From NCBI GenBank assembly GCA_964586145.1, contig CAZPHH010000041.1, positions 1 to 41,389 of the forward strand: a stretch of 41,389 nucleotides of DNA. The letters are read 5' to 3'. The notes below the pieces were generated by a model that searched no databases, was not told the origin of the DNA, and was given only the letters and a program-made list of their open reading frames with translations. The position numbers were made by a program, and so were the translations under genes. Every line of letters starts with the position of its first letter. Position 1 is the stretch's first letter. Origin of the DNA: JAFGJQ01 sp964586145 (GTDB taxonomy: Bacteria > Planctomycetota > Phycisphaerae > UBA1845). Shown piece after piece: positions 1 to 8,094 of this stretch.

Positions 1-44
1 TCCCTCGATCCCTAGGTCCCTTGGTCCCTTGCTCCCTACTTCCC
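1..44. repeat. Octamer tandem repeat overlapping the thiG stop
   Basis: Read on the minus strand this is five consecutive 8-base units of the form GGGANNNA (AGT, GCA, CCA, CCT, TCG variants at the variable part) plus a partial sixth GGGA at the window edge. The first unit supplies the last thiG codons (Gly, Lys) and the first two bases of its TAG stop. The array may continue beyond the window. Confidence 0.75.
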
Positions 45-857
45 AATCACCCCCTCCATCGGCGATGACGCCGTTGCGTACAGCTTCTTCGGAATCCGCC
101 CGGAGCGGTACGCCAGGCGGCCGGCCTCCGCGGCGGCTTTCATCGCCCGGGCCATGCCCAGCGGGTCCTTCGCGCTGGCGATGCCCGTGTTCAGCAGCAC
201 GCCATCGGAGCCCAGTTCCAGGGCGATGGTCACGTCGGAGGCGGTCCCCACGCCGGCGTCCACGATCACCGGGTAGTCCGGGTCGCCCTCCTTGAGATAC
301 TCCAGGCAGATGCGGATGTTGTTGGGGTTCAGGATGCCCTGGCCGCTGCCGATCGGGGCGCCGGCCGGCATGACGCTCGTCGCGCCGGCCTCCTTGAGCT
401 TGCGGGCCAGGATCGGGTCGTCGTTCGTATAGACCAGCACGGTGAAGCCGAGCGAGACCAGCTTCTCCGTGGCCTGCAGCGTGCCGACGGGGTCCGGCAA
501 CAGGGTCTTCTTGTCCGCGAGCACCTCCAACTTCACCCATTTCGCGCCGGGGTTATCCAGGCCCTCCAGCAGCTCCCGGCTGAGCCGGGCCGAGCGGATC
601 GCGTCGTCCGCGTTGAAGCAGCCGGCCGTGTTCGGCAGCACGGTGTACCGCTTCATGTCGAGGAAATCGAGGATGTTCTCCTTGCGGGGCTTGCCGTCCT
701 CGCCCATGACGTCGCGCCGGATGGCCACAGTGACCACCTGGCACCCGGAGGCGTCCAGGGCCTGTGCCATGAGCTCGTGAGTCGCGTACTTGCCCGTGCC
801 CACGAACAGGCGAGACTCAAACGTGAACGGCCCCACGCGAAACGTATCTTCCTTCAT
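36..857 (-). CDS. thiG: Thiazole synthase ThiG
   Basis: ThiG builds the thiazole phosphate ring of thiamine from deoxyxylulose 5-phosphate, dehydroglycine and sulfur carried by ThiS thiocarboxylate, in the cytoplasm. The 273-residue protein has family length and carries the diagnostic segments: the WVKLEVL stretch with the Schiff-base lysine, the YTNDDP segment, the APIGSGQGI phosphate loop, VDAGVG and the C-terminal ASSP. One small deviation is VMPAGAPIG where VMPLGAPIG is usual. Its ATG shares one base with the thiS stop (TAATG), so translation of the two is probably coupled and their products act as partners. It is the last gene of an aspS-thiS-thiG run. An octamer repeat begins at its stop codon. 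Identification is very secure. Confidence 0.97.
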   Translation of the reverse strand: MKEDTFRVGPFTFESRLFVGTGKYATHELMAQALDASGCQVVTVAIRRDVMGEDGKPRKENILDFLDMKRYTVLPNTAGCFNADDAIRSARLSRELLEGLDNPGAKWVKLEVLADKKTLLPDPVGTLQATEKLVSLGFTVLVYTNDDPILARKLKEAGATSVMPAGAPIGSGQGILNPNNIRICLEYLKEGDPDYPVIVDAGVGTASDVTIALELGSDGVLLNTGIASAKDPLGMARAMKAAAEAGRLAYRSGRIPKKLYATASSPMEGVIGK

Positions 858-1057
858 TATCCGCCTCCCACAAACGTGACGATTTCGATCCGGTCTCCCT
901 CGTTGATTCGAGTTGTGCCGTATTCCGCACGGACCACCAGTTCCTTGTTCACTTCGATTGCGACGCGGCGCGGATCGGTCCCGCGCTGCTGCAGCAGGTC
1001 GGCCAGCGTCAGACCGTCGGCGACGGCCTCATGGATTCCGTTGATGCTCACGTGCAT
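857..1057 (-). CDS. thiS: Sulfur carrier protein ThiS
   Basis: This 66-residue ubiquitin-fold protein is the sulfur donor for thiazole formation by ThiG. It begins MHVSINGI and ends in GGG, giving the C-terminal Gly-Gly that is adenylated and converted to a thiocarboxylate. One extra glycine lies beyond the usual pair. It overlaps thiG by one base and lies 68 bases after aspS. No Shine-Dalgarno sequence is visible before the ATG. Instead a CACAAT box ends six bases before it, with TTGCCC 17 bases further upstream, so an internal promoter giving a leaderless message is possible. The activating enzyme ThiF and the ThiO/ThiH partners are not in the window. Confidence 0.93.
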   Translation of the reverse strand: MHVSINGIHEAVADGLTLADLLQQRGTDPRRVAIEVNKELVVRAEYGTTRINEGDRIEIVTFVGGG

Positions 1058-1063
1058 GAGACG

Positions 1064-1092
1064 ATTGTGCCATGCTTCGCTGGGTCGGGCAA
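1064..1092 (-). promoter_or_regulatory. Candidate leaderless promoter of thiS
   Basis: On the minus strand TTGCCC (1092-1087), a 17-base spacer and CACAAT (1069-1064) are followed after six bases by the thiS ATG. Initiation 6-7 bases past the -10 box would start the RNA at the ATG. Each box matches the sigma-70 consensus at four of six positions. Confidence 0.35.
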
Positions 1093-1125
1093 CCGGTGGC
1101 GCGGTTTTGTCTGGCGTCTGGTCGC

Positions 1126-2988
1126 CTACTGTTCCTCGTCGTGTGCCCGATGCACCGTCTGTTTTGCGGAGGCGGCCTTCTCCTCGAGCCGGGCCCGTAC
1201 CTCCGGACGCAGATCGATGCCCAATTCCCGCAACTGCTCGTCAGCCACCGGGCCGGGCGCCTCCGTCAGCGGACAGACCGCTCGCTGCGTCTTGGGATAC
1301 GCGATCACGTCGCGCAGGCTCTCCTTGCCGGCAAACAGCATCGCCCAGCGGTCGAGCCCGAATGCGATCCCGCCGTGCGGCGGCGCGCCGAACCGCAACG
1401 CCTCCATCAGAAATTGGAACTTGACCTTGGCCTCTTCCTCGCTGATGCCCAGCAGTTGGAACACCGTCTGCTGCACGTCGCGGCGGTGGATACGAATGCT
1501 GCCGCCGGCCATCTCCGTGCCGTTGAGAACCAGGTCGTACGCCTTGGCCCGGACCTTGTCGGGCTCCGTGCTCAGCCGGGCCACGTCCTCGTCGCGCGGG
1601 GCGGTGAATGGGTGGTGCGTGCTGAAGTACCGCTTCTCCGTTTCATCCCACTCGAACATCGGGAAGTCGACCACCCAGAGAAGGTCCCAGTCCGTGGACG
1701 GCTTGAGCTCCAGGATCTCGATCAGCCGCGTTCGGGCGTGGTGCAGGTGCTTGCAGACGTCGCCGTATTTGCCCGCCCCGAAAAACAGAAAATCACCCGG
1801 ACCCGCGCCCGCTTGGCGGCACAGGGGCTCGCACACCGGCTGGAGGAACTTGGCCACGCCCGTGGAGAACTCCAGGCCGTTGCTGCCGGAGACGACCTTC
1901 GTCACAGGCATCCCGCCGGCCCCGATGCCCTTCAGTTCCTCCGTCAGGCCGTCGGTGATCTTGCGAGTCAGCCGGTCGGCGCCCTCCGCTGGTTTGACCA
2001 CCAGGCACTTCACGACGCCGCCGGACTGCACGGCGTTCGAAAACACCTGGAAGTCGCAGTTGCGGACGACGTCCGTGATGTCGCGCAGCTCCAGCCCGAA
2101 CCGCATGTCCGGCCGGTCGATGCCGAACCGATCCATCGACTCCGAGTAGCTGATCCGCCGGAACGGCTGCGGAACCTCGATGTCCTTGGCCACGCGGAAC
2201 ATGCCGGCCACGCAGCCCTCGACGGCATCCATCACGTCTTCCATCTGGACGAAGGCCATCTCGATGTCGATCTGGGTGAACTCCGGCTGGCGGTCCGCTC
2301 GCAGGTCCTCGTCGCGGAAGCACCGCACGATCTGGGCGTACCGGTCGCAGCCGCCGATCATGAACAACTGCTTGAACAACTGCGGCGACTGCGGCAGGGC
2401 GAAGAAGTTCCCCGGCTGCACGCGCGAGGGCACCAGGTAGTCCCGGGCGCCCTCCGGCGTGGATTTCGTGAGCACCGGCGTCTCGATTTCCAGGAAGCCG
2501 TGGGCGTCGAAGTAGTCGCGCACGGACTTGGCGATATCGTGCCGCAGCCGCAGCACCTTCTGCATGGCCGGCCGTCGCAGGTCGAGGAAGCGGTACTGGA
2601 GCCGCAGGTCCTCGTTGGCCTTGGTGAAGTCGTCGATTTCGAAAGGCGTGGGGTCGGACTTGCTGAGCAGGTCCACCGCCCGGCCTTCCACCTCGATCTC
2701 GCCGGTGGGCAGCTTGGGGTTGATGTTGGTCCCGCGCAGGGCCACCTGACCCTCGACCGCGATGCAGTCCTCGCTGCGGAGCGTGCGGGCCAGGGCGTGG
2801 GCCTGGGGGTCGGTTTCGGGATTGAACTTGACCTGGGTAATGCCCTCGCGGTCGCGCAGGTCGATGAAGACCATGCCGCCGTGGTCGCGGTACGACGCAA
2901 CCCAGCCGACCAGCCGGACCGTCTGCCCTGCGTTTGCCGCCCTCAGTTCGCCGTTACGGTGCGTGCGCTTGTTGTAGGGAATCGCCAC
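1126..2988 (-). CDS. aspS: Aspartyl-tRNA synthetase
   Basis: AspS charges tRNA(Asp) (or tRNA(Asp)/tRNA(Asn) in non-discriminating forms) with aspartate. The 620-residue protein shows the bacterial-type architecture: an N-terminal OB-fold anticodon-binding domain (RLVGWVASYRDHGGMVFIDL), a class II catalytic core with motif 2 (CFRDEDLRADRQPEFTQID), an inserted GAD domain in the middle, and motif 3 near the end (GGIAFGLDRWAML). Translation starts at GTG 2988, preceded by GCAGGAG nine bases upstream. It leads a minus-strand run with thiS and thiG. I cannot tell whether the enzyme is discriminating, as this depends on whether gatCAB occurs elsewhere in the genome. Confidence 0.97.
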   Translation of the reverse strand: MAIPYNKRTHRNGELRAANAGQTVRLVGWVASYRDHGGMVFIDLRDREGITQVKFNPETDPQAHALARTLRSEDCIAVEGQVALRGTNINPKLPTGEIEVEGRAVDLLSKSDPTPFEIDDFTKANEDLRLQYRFLDLRRPAMQKVLRLRHDIAKSVRDYFDAHGFLEIETPVLTKSTPEGARDYLVPSRVQPGNFFALPQSPQLFKQLFMIGGCDRYAQIVRCFRDEDLRADRQPEFTQIDIEMAFVQMEDVMDAVEGCVAGMFRVAKDIEVPQPFRRISYSESMDRFGIDRPDMRFGLELRDITDVVRNCDFQVFSNAVQSGGVVKCLVVKPAEGADRLTRKITDGLTEELKGIGAGGMPVTKVVSGSNGLEFSTGVAKFLQPVCEPLCRQAGAGPGDFLFFGAGKYGDVCKHLHHARTRLIEILELKPSTDWDLLWVVDFPMFEWDETEKRYFSTHHPFTAPRDEDVARLSTEPDKVRAKAYDLVLNGTEMAGGSIRIHRRDVQQTVFQLLGISEEEAKVKFQFLMEALRFGAPPHGGIAFGLDRWAMLFAGKESLRDVIAYPKTQRAVCPLTEAPGPVADEQLRELGIDLRPEVRARLEEKAASAKQTVHRAHDEEQ

Positions 2989-3145
2989 AGACGTTCACTC
3001 CTGCCCAGGGTCGCTACAGAACCCCGCCACTCTACCCGCGACCCCCGGAAATGCAACGCCACCGCGACAAAGGCGTTGTGCTGTGCTGCTGACGGACGGG
3101 TGGGACCGGTCTTGCGCGGGAGTGGTCTTGTGTGGGACTGCTCTG

Positions 3146-3173
3146 GTGTGGGACCGGCTTTCCAGCCGGTCTT
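3146..3173. repeat. Dispersed hairpin element, copy 1
   Basis: The core is a perfect 7-bp inverted repeat, ACCGGCT/AGCCGGT, around a TTCC loop, preceded by GTGTGGG. Degraded partial copies (GTGGGACCGGTCTTG, GTGTGGGACTGCTCTG) lie just upstream at 3100-3145. A second copy with the same GGCTTTCCAGCCG core is at 6978-7005, and similarity continues about 15 bases past the core in both. Confidence 0.55.
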
Positions 3174-3222
3174 ACTCGTTGCCGCGGATCATTGCCGGCC
3201 GTGCCCTGTAATCCCCGTCTCG

Positions 3223-3882
3223 TCATTCGGACGCTTCGGGAGGATGCTCCTCTTCCGCCTTCCGCAGTTGTGCCTTCAAGTGTGCGAGCTCCAGCGCCTC
3301 CAGAGGGGTGGTCCCCGCCAACGCTTCCGCCTCCTTGTATCCGACCTCGCCGTATTGCTCCAGCGCAATCCGCTCGGCAAGGGCGTGGCATGACCGTCGA
3401 TACGCCAGCCATAAGGTCTCGATATCCACGTCATCGGCGAGGCGGCGGCTTTGCTCAACCGGATCGGGAACGGTGCCGGCAAGTTCCCGTGGCAAGAGAT
3501 CCTCCAACCGCATGCCAGACTCCTCCAGTTGCCGGAGCAGCTCCGGAGCAAGTCCACCTTCTTGCGCCCTCTGCCTGGCCAGATGCACGAGGTCCAACTG
3601 GGAGGCGTACGCGTGCGCCGCATACAAAACGCCGGGAAGTGTGTTCTCGGCAAGAACCGCCGCCTGTGCGAGGCTCCTCTCGCCGTGCTCCGTCCGGGCC
3701 TCTCCTTTCGCCTCCTGAACTCGCGCATATTCAGCCGCGAGGTGCAGAAGCGCCGGCGGCACAGCGTCCGCCAAGTCGCTCGCCGCCCGGATTACGGCGT
3801 CGGCCATGTCGCCGCGGGTCTGCCGGATATCCTTCTCCAACTCCGACACACACAACCGCATCGCCCGGACTTCCACGTGCAT
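3223..3882 (-). CDS. Hypothetical Ala/Leu/Glu-rich helical protein
   Basis: I do not recognise this 219-residue protein. It is rich in Ala, Leu, Glu and Arg with almost no Gly or aromatic clusters, suggesting an all-helical cytoplasmic protein. No signal peptide, membrane segment or catalytic motif is visible. The ATG at 3882 is preceded by GGAGG with a 7-base spacer, which argues strongly that it is a real gene and fixes the start. It is transcribed toward aspS with 234 bases between, a gap that contains a hairpin repeat, so co-transcription is uncertain. It is divergent from the sigma-factor gene. Confidence 0.7.
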   Translation of the reverse strand: MHVEVRAMRLCVSELEKDIRQTRGDMADAVIRAASDLADAVPPALLHLAAEYARVQEAKGEARTEHGERSLAQAAVLAENTLPGVLYAAHAYASQLDLVHLARQRAQEGGLAPELLRQLEESGMRLEDLLPRELAGTVPDPVEQSRRLADDVDIETLWLAYRRSCHALAERIALEQYGEVGYKEAEALAGTTPLEALELAHLKAQLRKAEEEHPPEASE

Positions 3883-4224
3883 CCGCGTCCCTCCACCTGA
3901 TGCCCCGTGAGGATCTTTCCACTGGATGATTCAATTGTGCTCCATTCAGAAGCTGACGCAACACCGCGCACAACCTCGTCGGGCACACTCGTTGCTCGAT
4001 CCGTGCTCTACGGACTCGCGGCCTTCTGATCTGCCGAGGTTGGTCTTGGCCCCCGACCCCCGACCCCGATCTCCCGCTCCCGCAACCGCAGGGCTGACCT
4101 GCACGTACCATATCCCGGGAGGGCCGGGCCAGCGTGCGCCCGGCCTCCAACCCCCCAGCGTCCCAAAACCGCGTTGACCCCTGTGCCGACCGCGGGCAAG
4201 ATGAGGGCTGACGTGAGGAATCCG
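3883..4224. other. Divergent intergenic region
   Basis: This gap separates two divergently transcribed genes and must hold both promoters. I see no box pair good enough to call. It contains a C-rich stretch with a short direct repeat (CCCCCGA, about 4050-4070) and no ORF with coding character. Confidence 0.5.
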
Positions 4225-4902
4225 ATGGCCGACTCTCCGTACCGGCCACCCGTCGGGAACCCGCCGGGGGGGCCGGGCGTCCAATCCGGCAGAAGGGCAG
4301 GCGTGGAGTCGCCGGCCCGCACGATCCCGTTCGAGGACGCCGCCGTTGTTCGGCAGGTCCAGTCGGGGGACGTTCAGGCGTACGCGCAGCTTGTCCTGAA
4401 GTACCAGGACAGGGTCCACAACACCTGCTGCCGGCTGTGCGGCAACGTCGAGGACGCACGCGACGTGACGCAAGATGCGTTCCTGAAAGCGTTTGAGTGC
4501 ATCGAGTCGTTTCGCGGGGCCAGCAGCTTCTACACGTGGCTCTTCCGGATCGCCGTGAATCTGGCCATCAACCACCGCCGACGGACGGCCCGGACTCGCC
4601 ACGCGAGCGTGAACGGGGACGGCGAAGGGTCGTCCGCTGCGGCCAGCCTGGCCGACCCGGCCGAGCCGGACCCGGCTCTGCGGATGGCGCGGGGCGAAAT
4701 GCGCGGCCACGTGTCGCGTGCCCTGCGGGAGCTGGATGAGACGTACCGTGTGGCCGTCGTGCTGCGCGATATGGAAGGGTTCGATTATGCGGAGATTGCG
4801 GAAATTCTGGGCGTGCCGAAGGGAACGGTGAAGTCCCGGATCGCCCGTGGACGTCTGGCCTTGCGCGAGGCGCTGCTGCCGTACATGGGCCTGGATGGGT
4901 AA
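4225..4902 (+). CDS. ECF-type RNA polymerase sigma factor
   Basis: This 225-residue cytoplasmic regulator directs RNA polymerase to a stress- or envelope-type regulon. Region 2 spans roughly residues 48-115 and includes DARDVTQDAFLKAF and the FYTWLFRIAVNLAINHRRR segment. A Ser/Ala/Asp-rich linker follows, then region 4 at about 160-215 with YAEIAEILGVPKGTVKSRIARG as the helix-turn-helix. An upstream TTG at 4174 is open in the same frame, but the ATG at 4225 has GAGG eight bases before it, so that start is preferred. The next gene, 29 bases downstream, encodes a membrane anti-sigma factor and is almost certainly its antagonist. Assignment to an ECF subgroup would need a phylogeny. Confidence 0.93.
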   Translation: MADSPYRPPVGNPPGGPGVQSGRRAGVESPARTIPFEDAAVVRQVQSGDVQAYAQLVLKYQDRVHNTCCRLCGNVEDARDVTQDAFLKAFECIESFRGASSFYTWLFRIAVNLAINHRRRTARTRHASVNGDGEGSSAAASLADPAEPDPALRMARGEMRGHVSRALRELDETYRVAVVLRDMEGFDYAEIAEILGVPKGTVKSRIARGRLALREALLPYMGLDG

Positions 4903-4931
4903 GGCATTCAGGAGATGAACTTCGTATCGCC

Positions 4932-6881
4932 ATGATCCCCCCGAACCGAGACAACCTGGATGAGCTTCTGTCGGCCTACCTCGACGACGAGTTGACGGAG
5001 ACCGAGCGGGCGGAGGTGGATGCCCTGCTGGAGCAGGATGTCTCCGTTCGGCGCCGGCTGGAGGCGTTGCGGGGCGCGGTGGAACTCATTTCAGCACTGC
5101 CGCGGCGGTCGGCGCCGCCGAGCCTTGTGGACGATGTGATGTCGCGGCTTGAGCGCGACGAGCTTCTGGACGACCTGAACACTTCGTGCCCGCGCCGTGG
5201 GTGGCAGCGCCCGTGGCTGTCCGTGCTGGCGTCGGCGGCACTCGTGGCGATCTGCGTGAGCGGGGCGTGGTACATTTTCCGGGCCCCGAGAAACCAGGCG
5301 GAGCGCGCCAGCCCCGCCGTCGCAATTCACCGGTCGCCGGCGACGCCCGCTCCGGAGAGATCGCCGTCCGACGCCGAGTTGCTGATGCGCACGCAGAGTG
5401 CCAAAGCCGACCGACTCGCGGAAGGGCCGGCAGTGCTCTCTGTGGACGACATCGCCAAAGCCGTGCCTAGGCCGGCATTGCAGTCGGAAGCGGATGCTAC
5501 GGATCGGCCTCGGGCGGTCAGACCTGAAGGTCGCGGCGTAACGAGCATGGATAAGCTGGCGGCGGCCGGACGGGAGGTCGCCGAAGCCAGAGACCGAATT
5601 CCGAGCAGACCGGGACCCGATCGGACGGCGGTTGCCGCGCGGTCCCGGGAGAAGACGGAGCGAGATCTCACGGCCGAGTCACGATTGGAATCCGTGGGGG
5701 ATGCCGGCGGCGTGACCGGGCTTGCGGCCCAATCCGAGGTGCCGGCCGTGCCCGCGTCGCCCGAGGTGACCGCCGAGCCGACGTTTGCCGGCGCCGTGGC
5801 GGACATGTTGGAGCGAGGCGTGTCGGAGTTGCGTCGCTGGTCGGACGACACCCGCGCGACGGTGGACCAGAAGCTCGCTCACGGGGCCTCCCCTACGGAC
5901 TTTGCTCATCATCCGTTTGCCAATGAGCAGGCGCAGGTGCAGGTGGCGTTTGCCACCGAGGCCGCGCGCCAGGCCGCCGCCCGGCGAATCGCGCAGGTTC
6001 TCGACGAGCAGGCGGTGCCGGAAGTGCGGCAGACGGCGTTCCTGAATTTCCTGGGGCTGGCGCCGGCGCTGGGGCGAACTTCGCCGTTCTTTGTCCTCGG
6101 GCAGCCGACGGTGAACTTTGCCGATCCGCAGGAACAGCAGATTCTGGTCCGCGTCGAGCCGCAGCACGTCGAGCAGCTCTTCAACGCAGTGCTTGCGTCG
6201 GCGGACAGGGAGCGCGATGTGACGGTCCGGGTGGGGTCGGTGGCCGCACGCGGCCGAACTGCGGGCTTCGACCTGCTGACCCTGGGCCTGCCGGTTTTTG
6301 AAGAAGGGGCGATCGCCGCATCGGAATCGACACCCGCCGACGCGGGACACCTGAAGCCGCGGGTACATGAACGGAAACGCACCGTTCAGTCTGCGGAACC
6401 AACCGATCTTCAGGCAAAGGAAGACGATTACTCGGTGCCGCAGGCGGACGCGCTCGCAGACGACTTCGCGTACGACAGGGACGCTTCAGCCGAGGCGGAG
6501 CTGCGCCGCGACCGGCCAATCCGACCCGGGAATCTCCCCACGGAGACGGCATCTTGGTCCGACACGGCGCGTGAGCCAGCCTCGGCGGAGGTGTCTGAGG
6601 CGCTCGACCAGCCGGAACAGGCTGATGTGGCCGCAGCGAAGGCTGCGGCGCTGGAGGAATGGGTGTCAATCCTGCCCCCAGGGCACGGCTTGCCTCCGGC
6701 AGGTGCGAGTCCGCTGGTTACCGTGGTGATTCGGCTCCTGCCGCCGGGCGCTGTCCAAGCGCAACCCGCTGTCACGCCGGAAGCTCGGGATTTGCGGCAG
6801 GAAAGGCCGACCCCGACGACACGTCCTTCTCACCGAGAGGATGGTCGGCAGCCTCGGTCGCACGGTGATCCGGGCAGGTGA
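4932..6881 (+). CDS. Membrane anti-sigma factor with long extracytoplasmic region
   Basis: The first 75 residues (LDELLSAYLDDELTETERAE and following) match the helical cytoplasmic domain of anti-sigma factors that hold ECF sigmas. The HxxxCxxC zinc motif of the ZAS subgroup is missing. A single transmembrane helix lies at about 95-116. The remaining roughly 530 residues would be outside the membrane: a Pro/Ala/Arg/Glu-rich, probably disordered stretch to about 290, a more ordered part at about 320-460, then another acidic low-complexity stretch. The total of 649 residues is far longer than usual anti-sigma factors. It lies 29 bases after the sigma gene with AGGAG upstream, in one operon. The long outer region could sense an envelope signal or be a target for regulated proteolysis; this is inference. 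Confidence 0.8.
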   Translation: MIPPNRDNLDELLSAYLDDELTETERAEVDALLEQDVSVRRRLEALRGAVELISALPRRSAPPSLVDDVMSRLERDELLDDLNTSCPRRGWQRPWLSVLASAALVAICVSGAWYIFRAPRNQAERASPAVAIHRSPATPAPERSPSDAELLMRTQSAKADRLAEGPAVLSVDDIAKAVPRPALQSEADATDRPRAVRPEGRGVTSMDKLAAAGREVAEARDRIPSRPGPDRTAVAARSREKTERDLTAESRLESVGDAGGVTGLAAQSEVPAVPASPEVTAEPTFAGAVADMLERGVSELRRWSDDTRATVDQKLAHGASPTDFAHHPFANEQAQVQVAFATEAARQAAARRIAQVLDEQAVPEVRQTAFLNFLGLAPALGRTSPFFVLGQPTVNFADPQEQQILVRVEPQHVEQLFNAVLASADRERDVTVRVGSVAARGRTAGFDLLTLGLPVFEEGAIAASESTPADAGHLKPRVHERKRTVQSAEPTDLQAKEDDYSVPQADALADDFAYDRDASAEAELRRDRPIRPGNLPTETASWSDTAREPASAEVSEALDQPEQADVAAAKAAALEEWVSILPPGHGLPPAGASPLVTVVIRLLPPGAVQAQPAVTPEARDLRQERPTPTTRPSHREDGRQPRSHGDPGR

Positions 6882-6977
6882 TGTCCGATTGTGGCCCAGA
6901 GTGTCGTTTGGGCGTGCGGACTTGCACGGTGCCGGTCTTCGCTTGGTGGGGGATTGGGTTGGGGCGTGCCAAGTCTG

Positions 6978-7005
6978 GCGTGGGTCCGGCTTTCCAGCCG
7001 CTCTT
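6978..7005. repeat. Dispersed hairpin element, copy 2
   Basis: This is the second copy of the element at 3146-3173. It keeps the GTGGGnCCGGCTTTCCAGCC core, but one stem end has decayed (CCGCT in place of CCGGT). It lies between the anti-sigma gene and the convergent HU-family gene. Confidence 0.5.
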
Positions 7006-7072
7006 CCTGTTGCGGCGCGTACGCGAACGGCGCGGCTTCCACCGCAGTCCTACGCGACAACACCGTGTCCAT

Positions 7073-7099
7073 AAACTACTTGTGGAAGGATACCACAGG
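7073..7099 (-). terminator. Probable terminator of the HU-family gene
   Basis: On the minus strand a stem of about seven pairs (CCTGTGG/CCACAAG, one wobble) closes a 7-base loop and is followed by TAGTTTAT. A second small stem, TCGGC/GCCGA, lies just before it. Confidence 0.5.
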
Positions 7100-7122
7100 C
7101 TTCGGCAATAAGCCGAGATAAC

Positions 7123-7473
7123 TTAGCGGCTGGCGGCCGCACTTGGCGGATCGAGCGGCATCCCGGTTGCCTCATCGAAGCGATGGGCGGCGTCCGTGAG
7201 ATGTAGCTTCATGACCCGGCCGACTTTGAACTTCACCGTACGCTTGGCCGGTACCGGGACGCGCTCCAGCGTCTTGGGGTTTTGCGCGACGCGTGCAGCG
7301 CGCACCTTGCACTCAAACACTCCGAAGTCGCGAAACTCCAACCGGTTACCGCGACCCAGCTCTTCAATGATCTCGTCCAGGAAGTTCTGGACAATACGCT
7401 TGACAAGCACTCGCTTGGTGCCAGTGCCATCCGCGATCCGGTCGATCAGCTCTTTCTTGGTGATGGTGGACAT
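7123..7473 (-). CDS. HU/IHF-family DNA-binding protein
   Basis: This 116-residue nucleoid protein bends DNA as a dimer. It begins MSTITKKELIDRIA, has the family body with the EFRDFGVFECKVRAARVAQNPKT beta-arm segment (the usual FGxF...RxxRxGrNPxT), and ends in a short Ala/Ser/Pro tail of about 25 residues beyond the normal HU length. The frame is open 27 codons further upstream, but the ATG at 7473 has GGGGAG six bases before it and aligns with the family N-terminus. It is a single-gene unit with its own candidate promoter (7631-7659) and terminator (7073-7099). HU and IHF subunits cannot be told apart from the sequence alone. Confidence 0.92.
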   Translation of the reverse strand: MSTITKKELIDRIADGTGTKRVLVKRIVQNFLDEIIEELGRGNRLEFRDFGVFECKVRAARVAQNPKTLERVPVPAKRTVKFKVGRVMKLHLTDAAHRFDEATGMPLDPPSAAASR

Positions 7474-7630
7474 CAACTGCTCCCCACAGCGCCGAAAGAA
7501 AATTGACCTGACTCTCCAGGATTCGAGTGCCTCGAACCTCCTGTTCGATTTCATTGCCTGACCAACGGCCGGACCCCTCCGATTCAGTCCGTGCCCCCTG
7601 CCGAAGTAACCCGTTCAGGCAACATAAGTT

Positions 7631-7659
7631 ATCCTACAGCAATAGGTTTCCGCCATCAA
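7631..7659 (-). promoter_or_regulatory. Candidate sigma-70 promoter for the HU-family gene
   Basis: Minus-strand TTGATG (7659-7654), a 17-base spacer and TAGGAT (7636-7631) each match the consensus at four of six positions. Transcription would start near 7624, leaving a leader of about 150 bases before the ATG at 7473. Confidence 0.4.
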
Positions 7660-7767
7660 GCCCCGAATTTGGGCGACTTGCTGATGCGGCAGGTGACGGG
7701 GGGCCGGCGGAGCAGATTCGGATTCCCGCAGCCCTGACCGGGATTGCCGGAGCCGTCGTGGCTTGTC

Positions 7768-8094
7768 TCAGGGCCGCTGGTACCCCACCCGGTAGGCATC
7801 GAACCGTCGGTAGGTGAAGTCTCGACCCCGTGCGCCCGGGCCCTGGTAGTCGATGAACCGCTCTCGGACCAGGATCTGTTCGCCCTGGGCCGTGGGCGAG
7901 GCGATCCCCGGCCAGATGGACCGCGCGGCGTATTGGGCTGAGGGCAGGAGGGTCGCATCGCGGCTGAACAGTAAAGTGGAACTGTATCCCGTCTCGTGAG
8001 GGCGGTCTGCTACGGCGATGGCGTGCGGTGGCGTGGCTTGGCAGCCCGCCAGGGCGAAGGCGATCAGCAGAGCGAAGGGCATCAAATTTCGCAT
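7768..8094 (-). CDS. Small putative lipoprotein
   Basis: The 108-residue protein starts MRNLMPFALLIAFALAGC. This is a lipoprotein signal with an LAGC lipobox at residues 15-18, so the mature protein should be acylated at Cys18 and membrane-anchored on the outer side. The remaining 90 residues are unfamiliar, with several Tyr and Arg (DFTYRRFDAYRVGY at the end) and no further cysteine. The ATG at 8094 has GGAGG eight bases upstream. A perfect 21-base tandem duplication places an identical ribosome-binding site and ATG one unit upstream in the same frame (start at 8115), which would add seven residues before the signal. Function unknown. Confidence 0.72.
   Translation of the reverse strand: MRNLMPFALLIAFALAGCQATPPHAIAVADRPHETGYSSTLLFSRDATLLPSAQYAARSIWPGIASPTAQGEQILVRERFIDYQGPGARGRDFTYRRFDAYRVGYQRP

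Noticed and set aside
1072..3393. 773-codon open frame on the plus strand
   Set aside because: It is antisense to aspS, with His/Gln/Arg/Val-rich composition and no ribosome site or homology; it is a GC-rich shadow frame.
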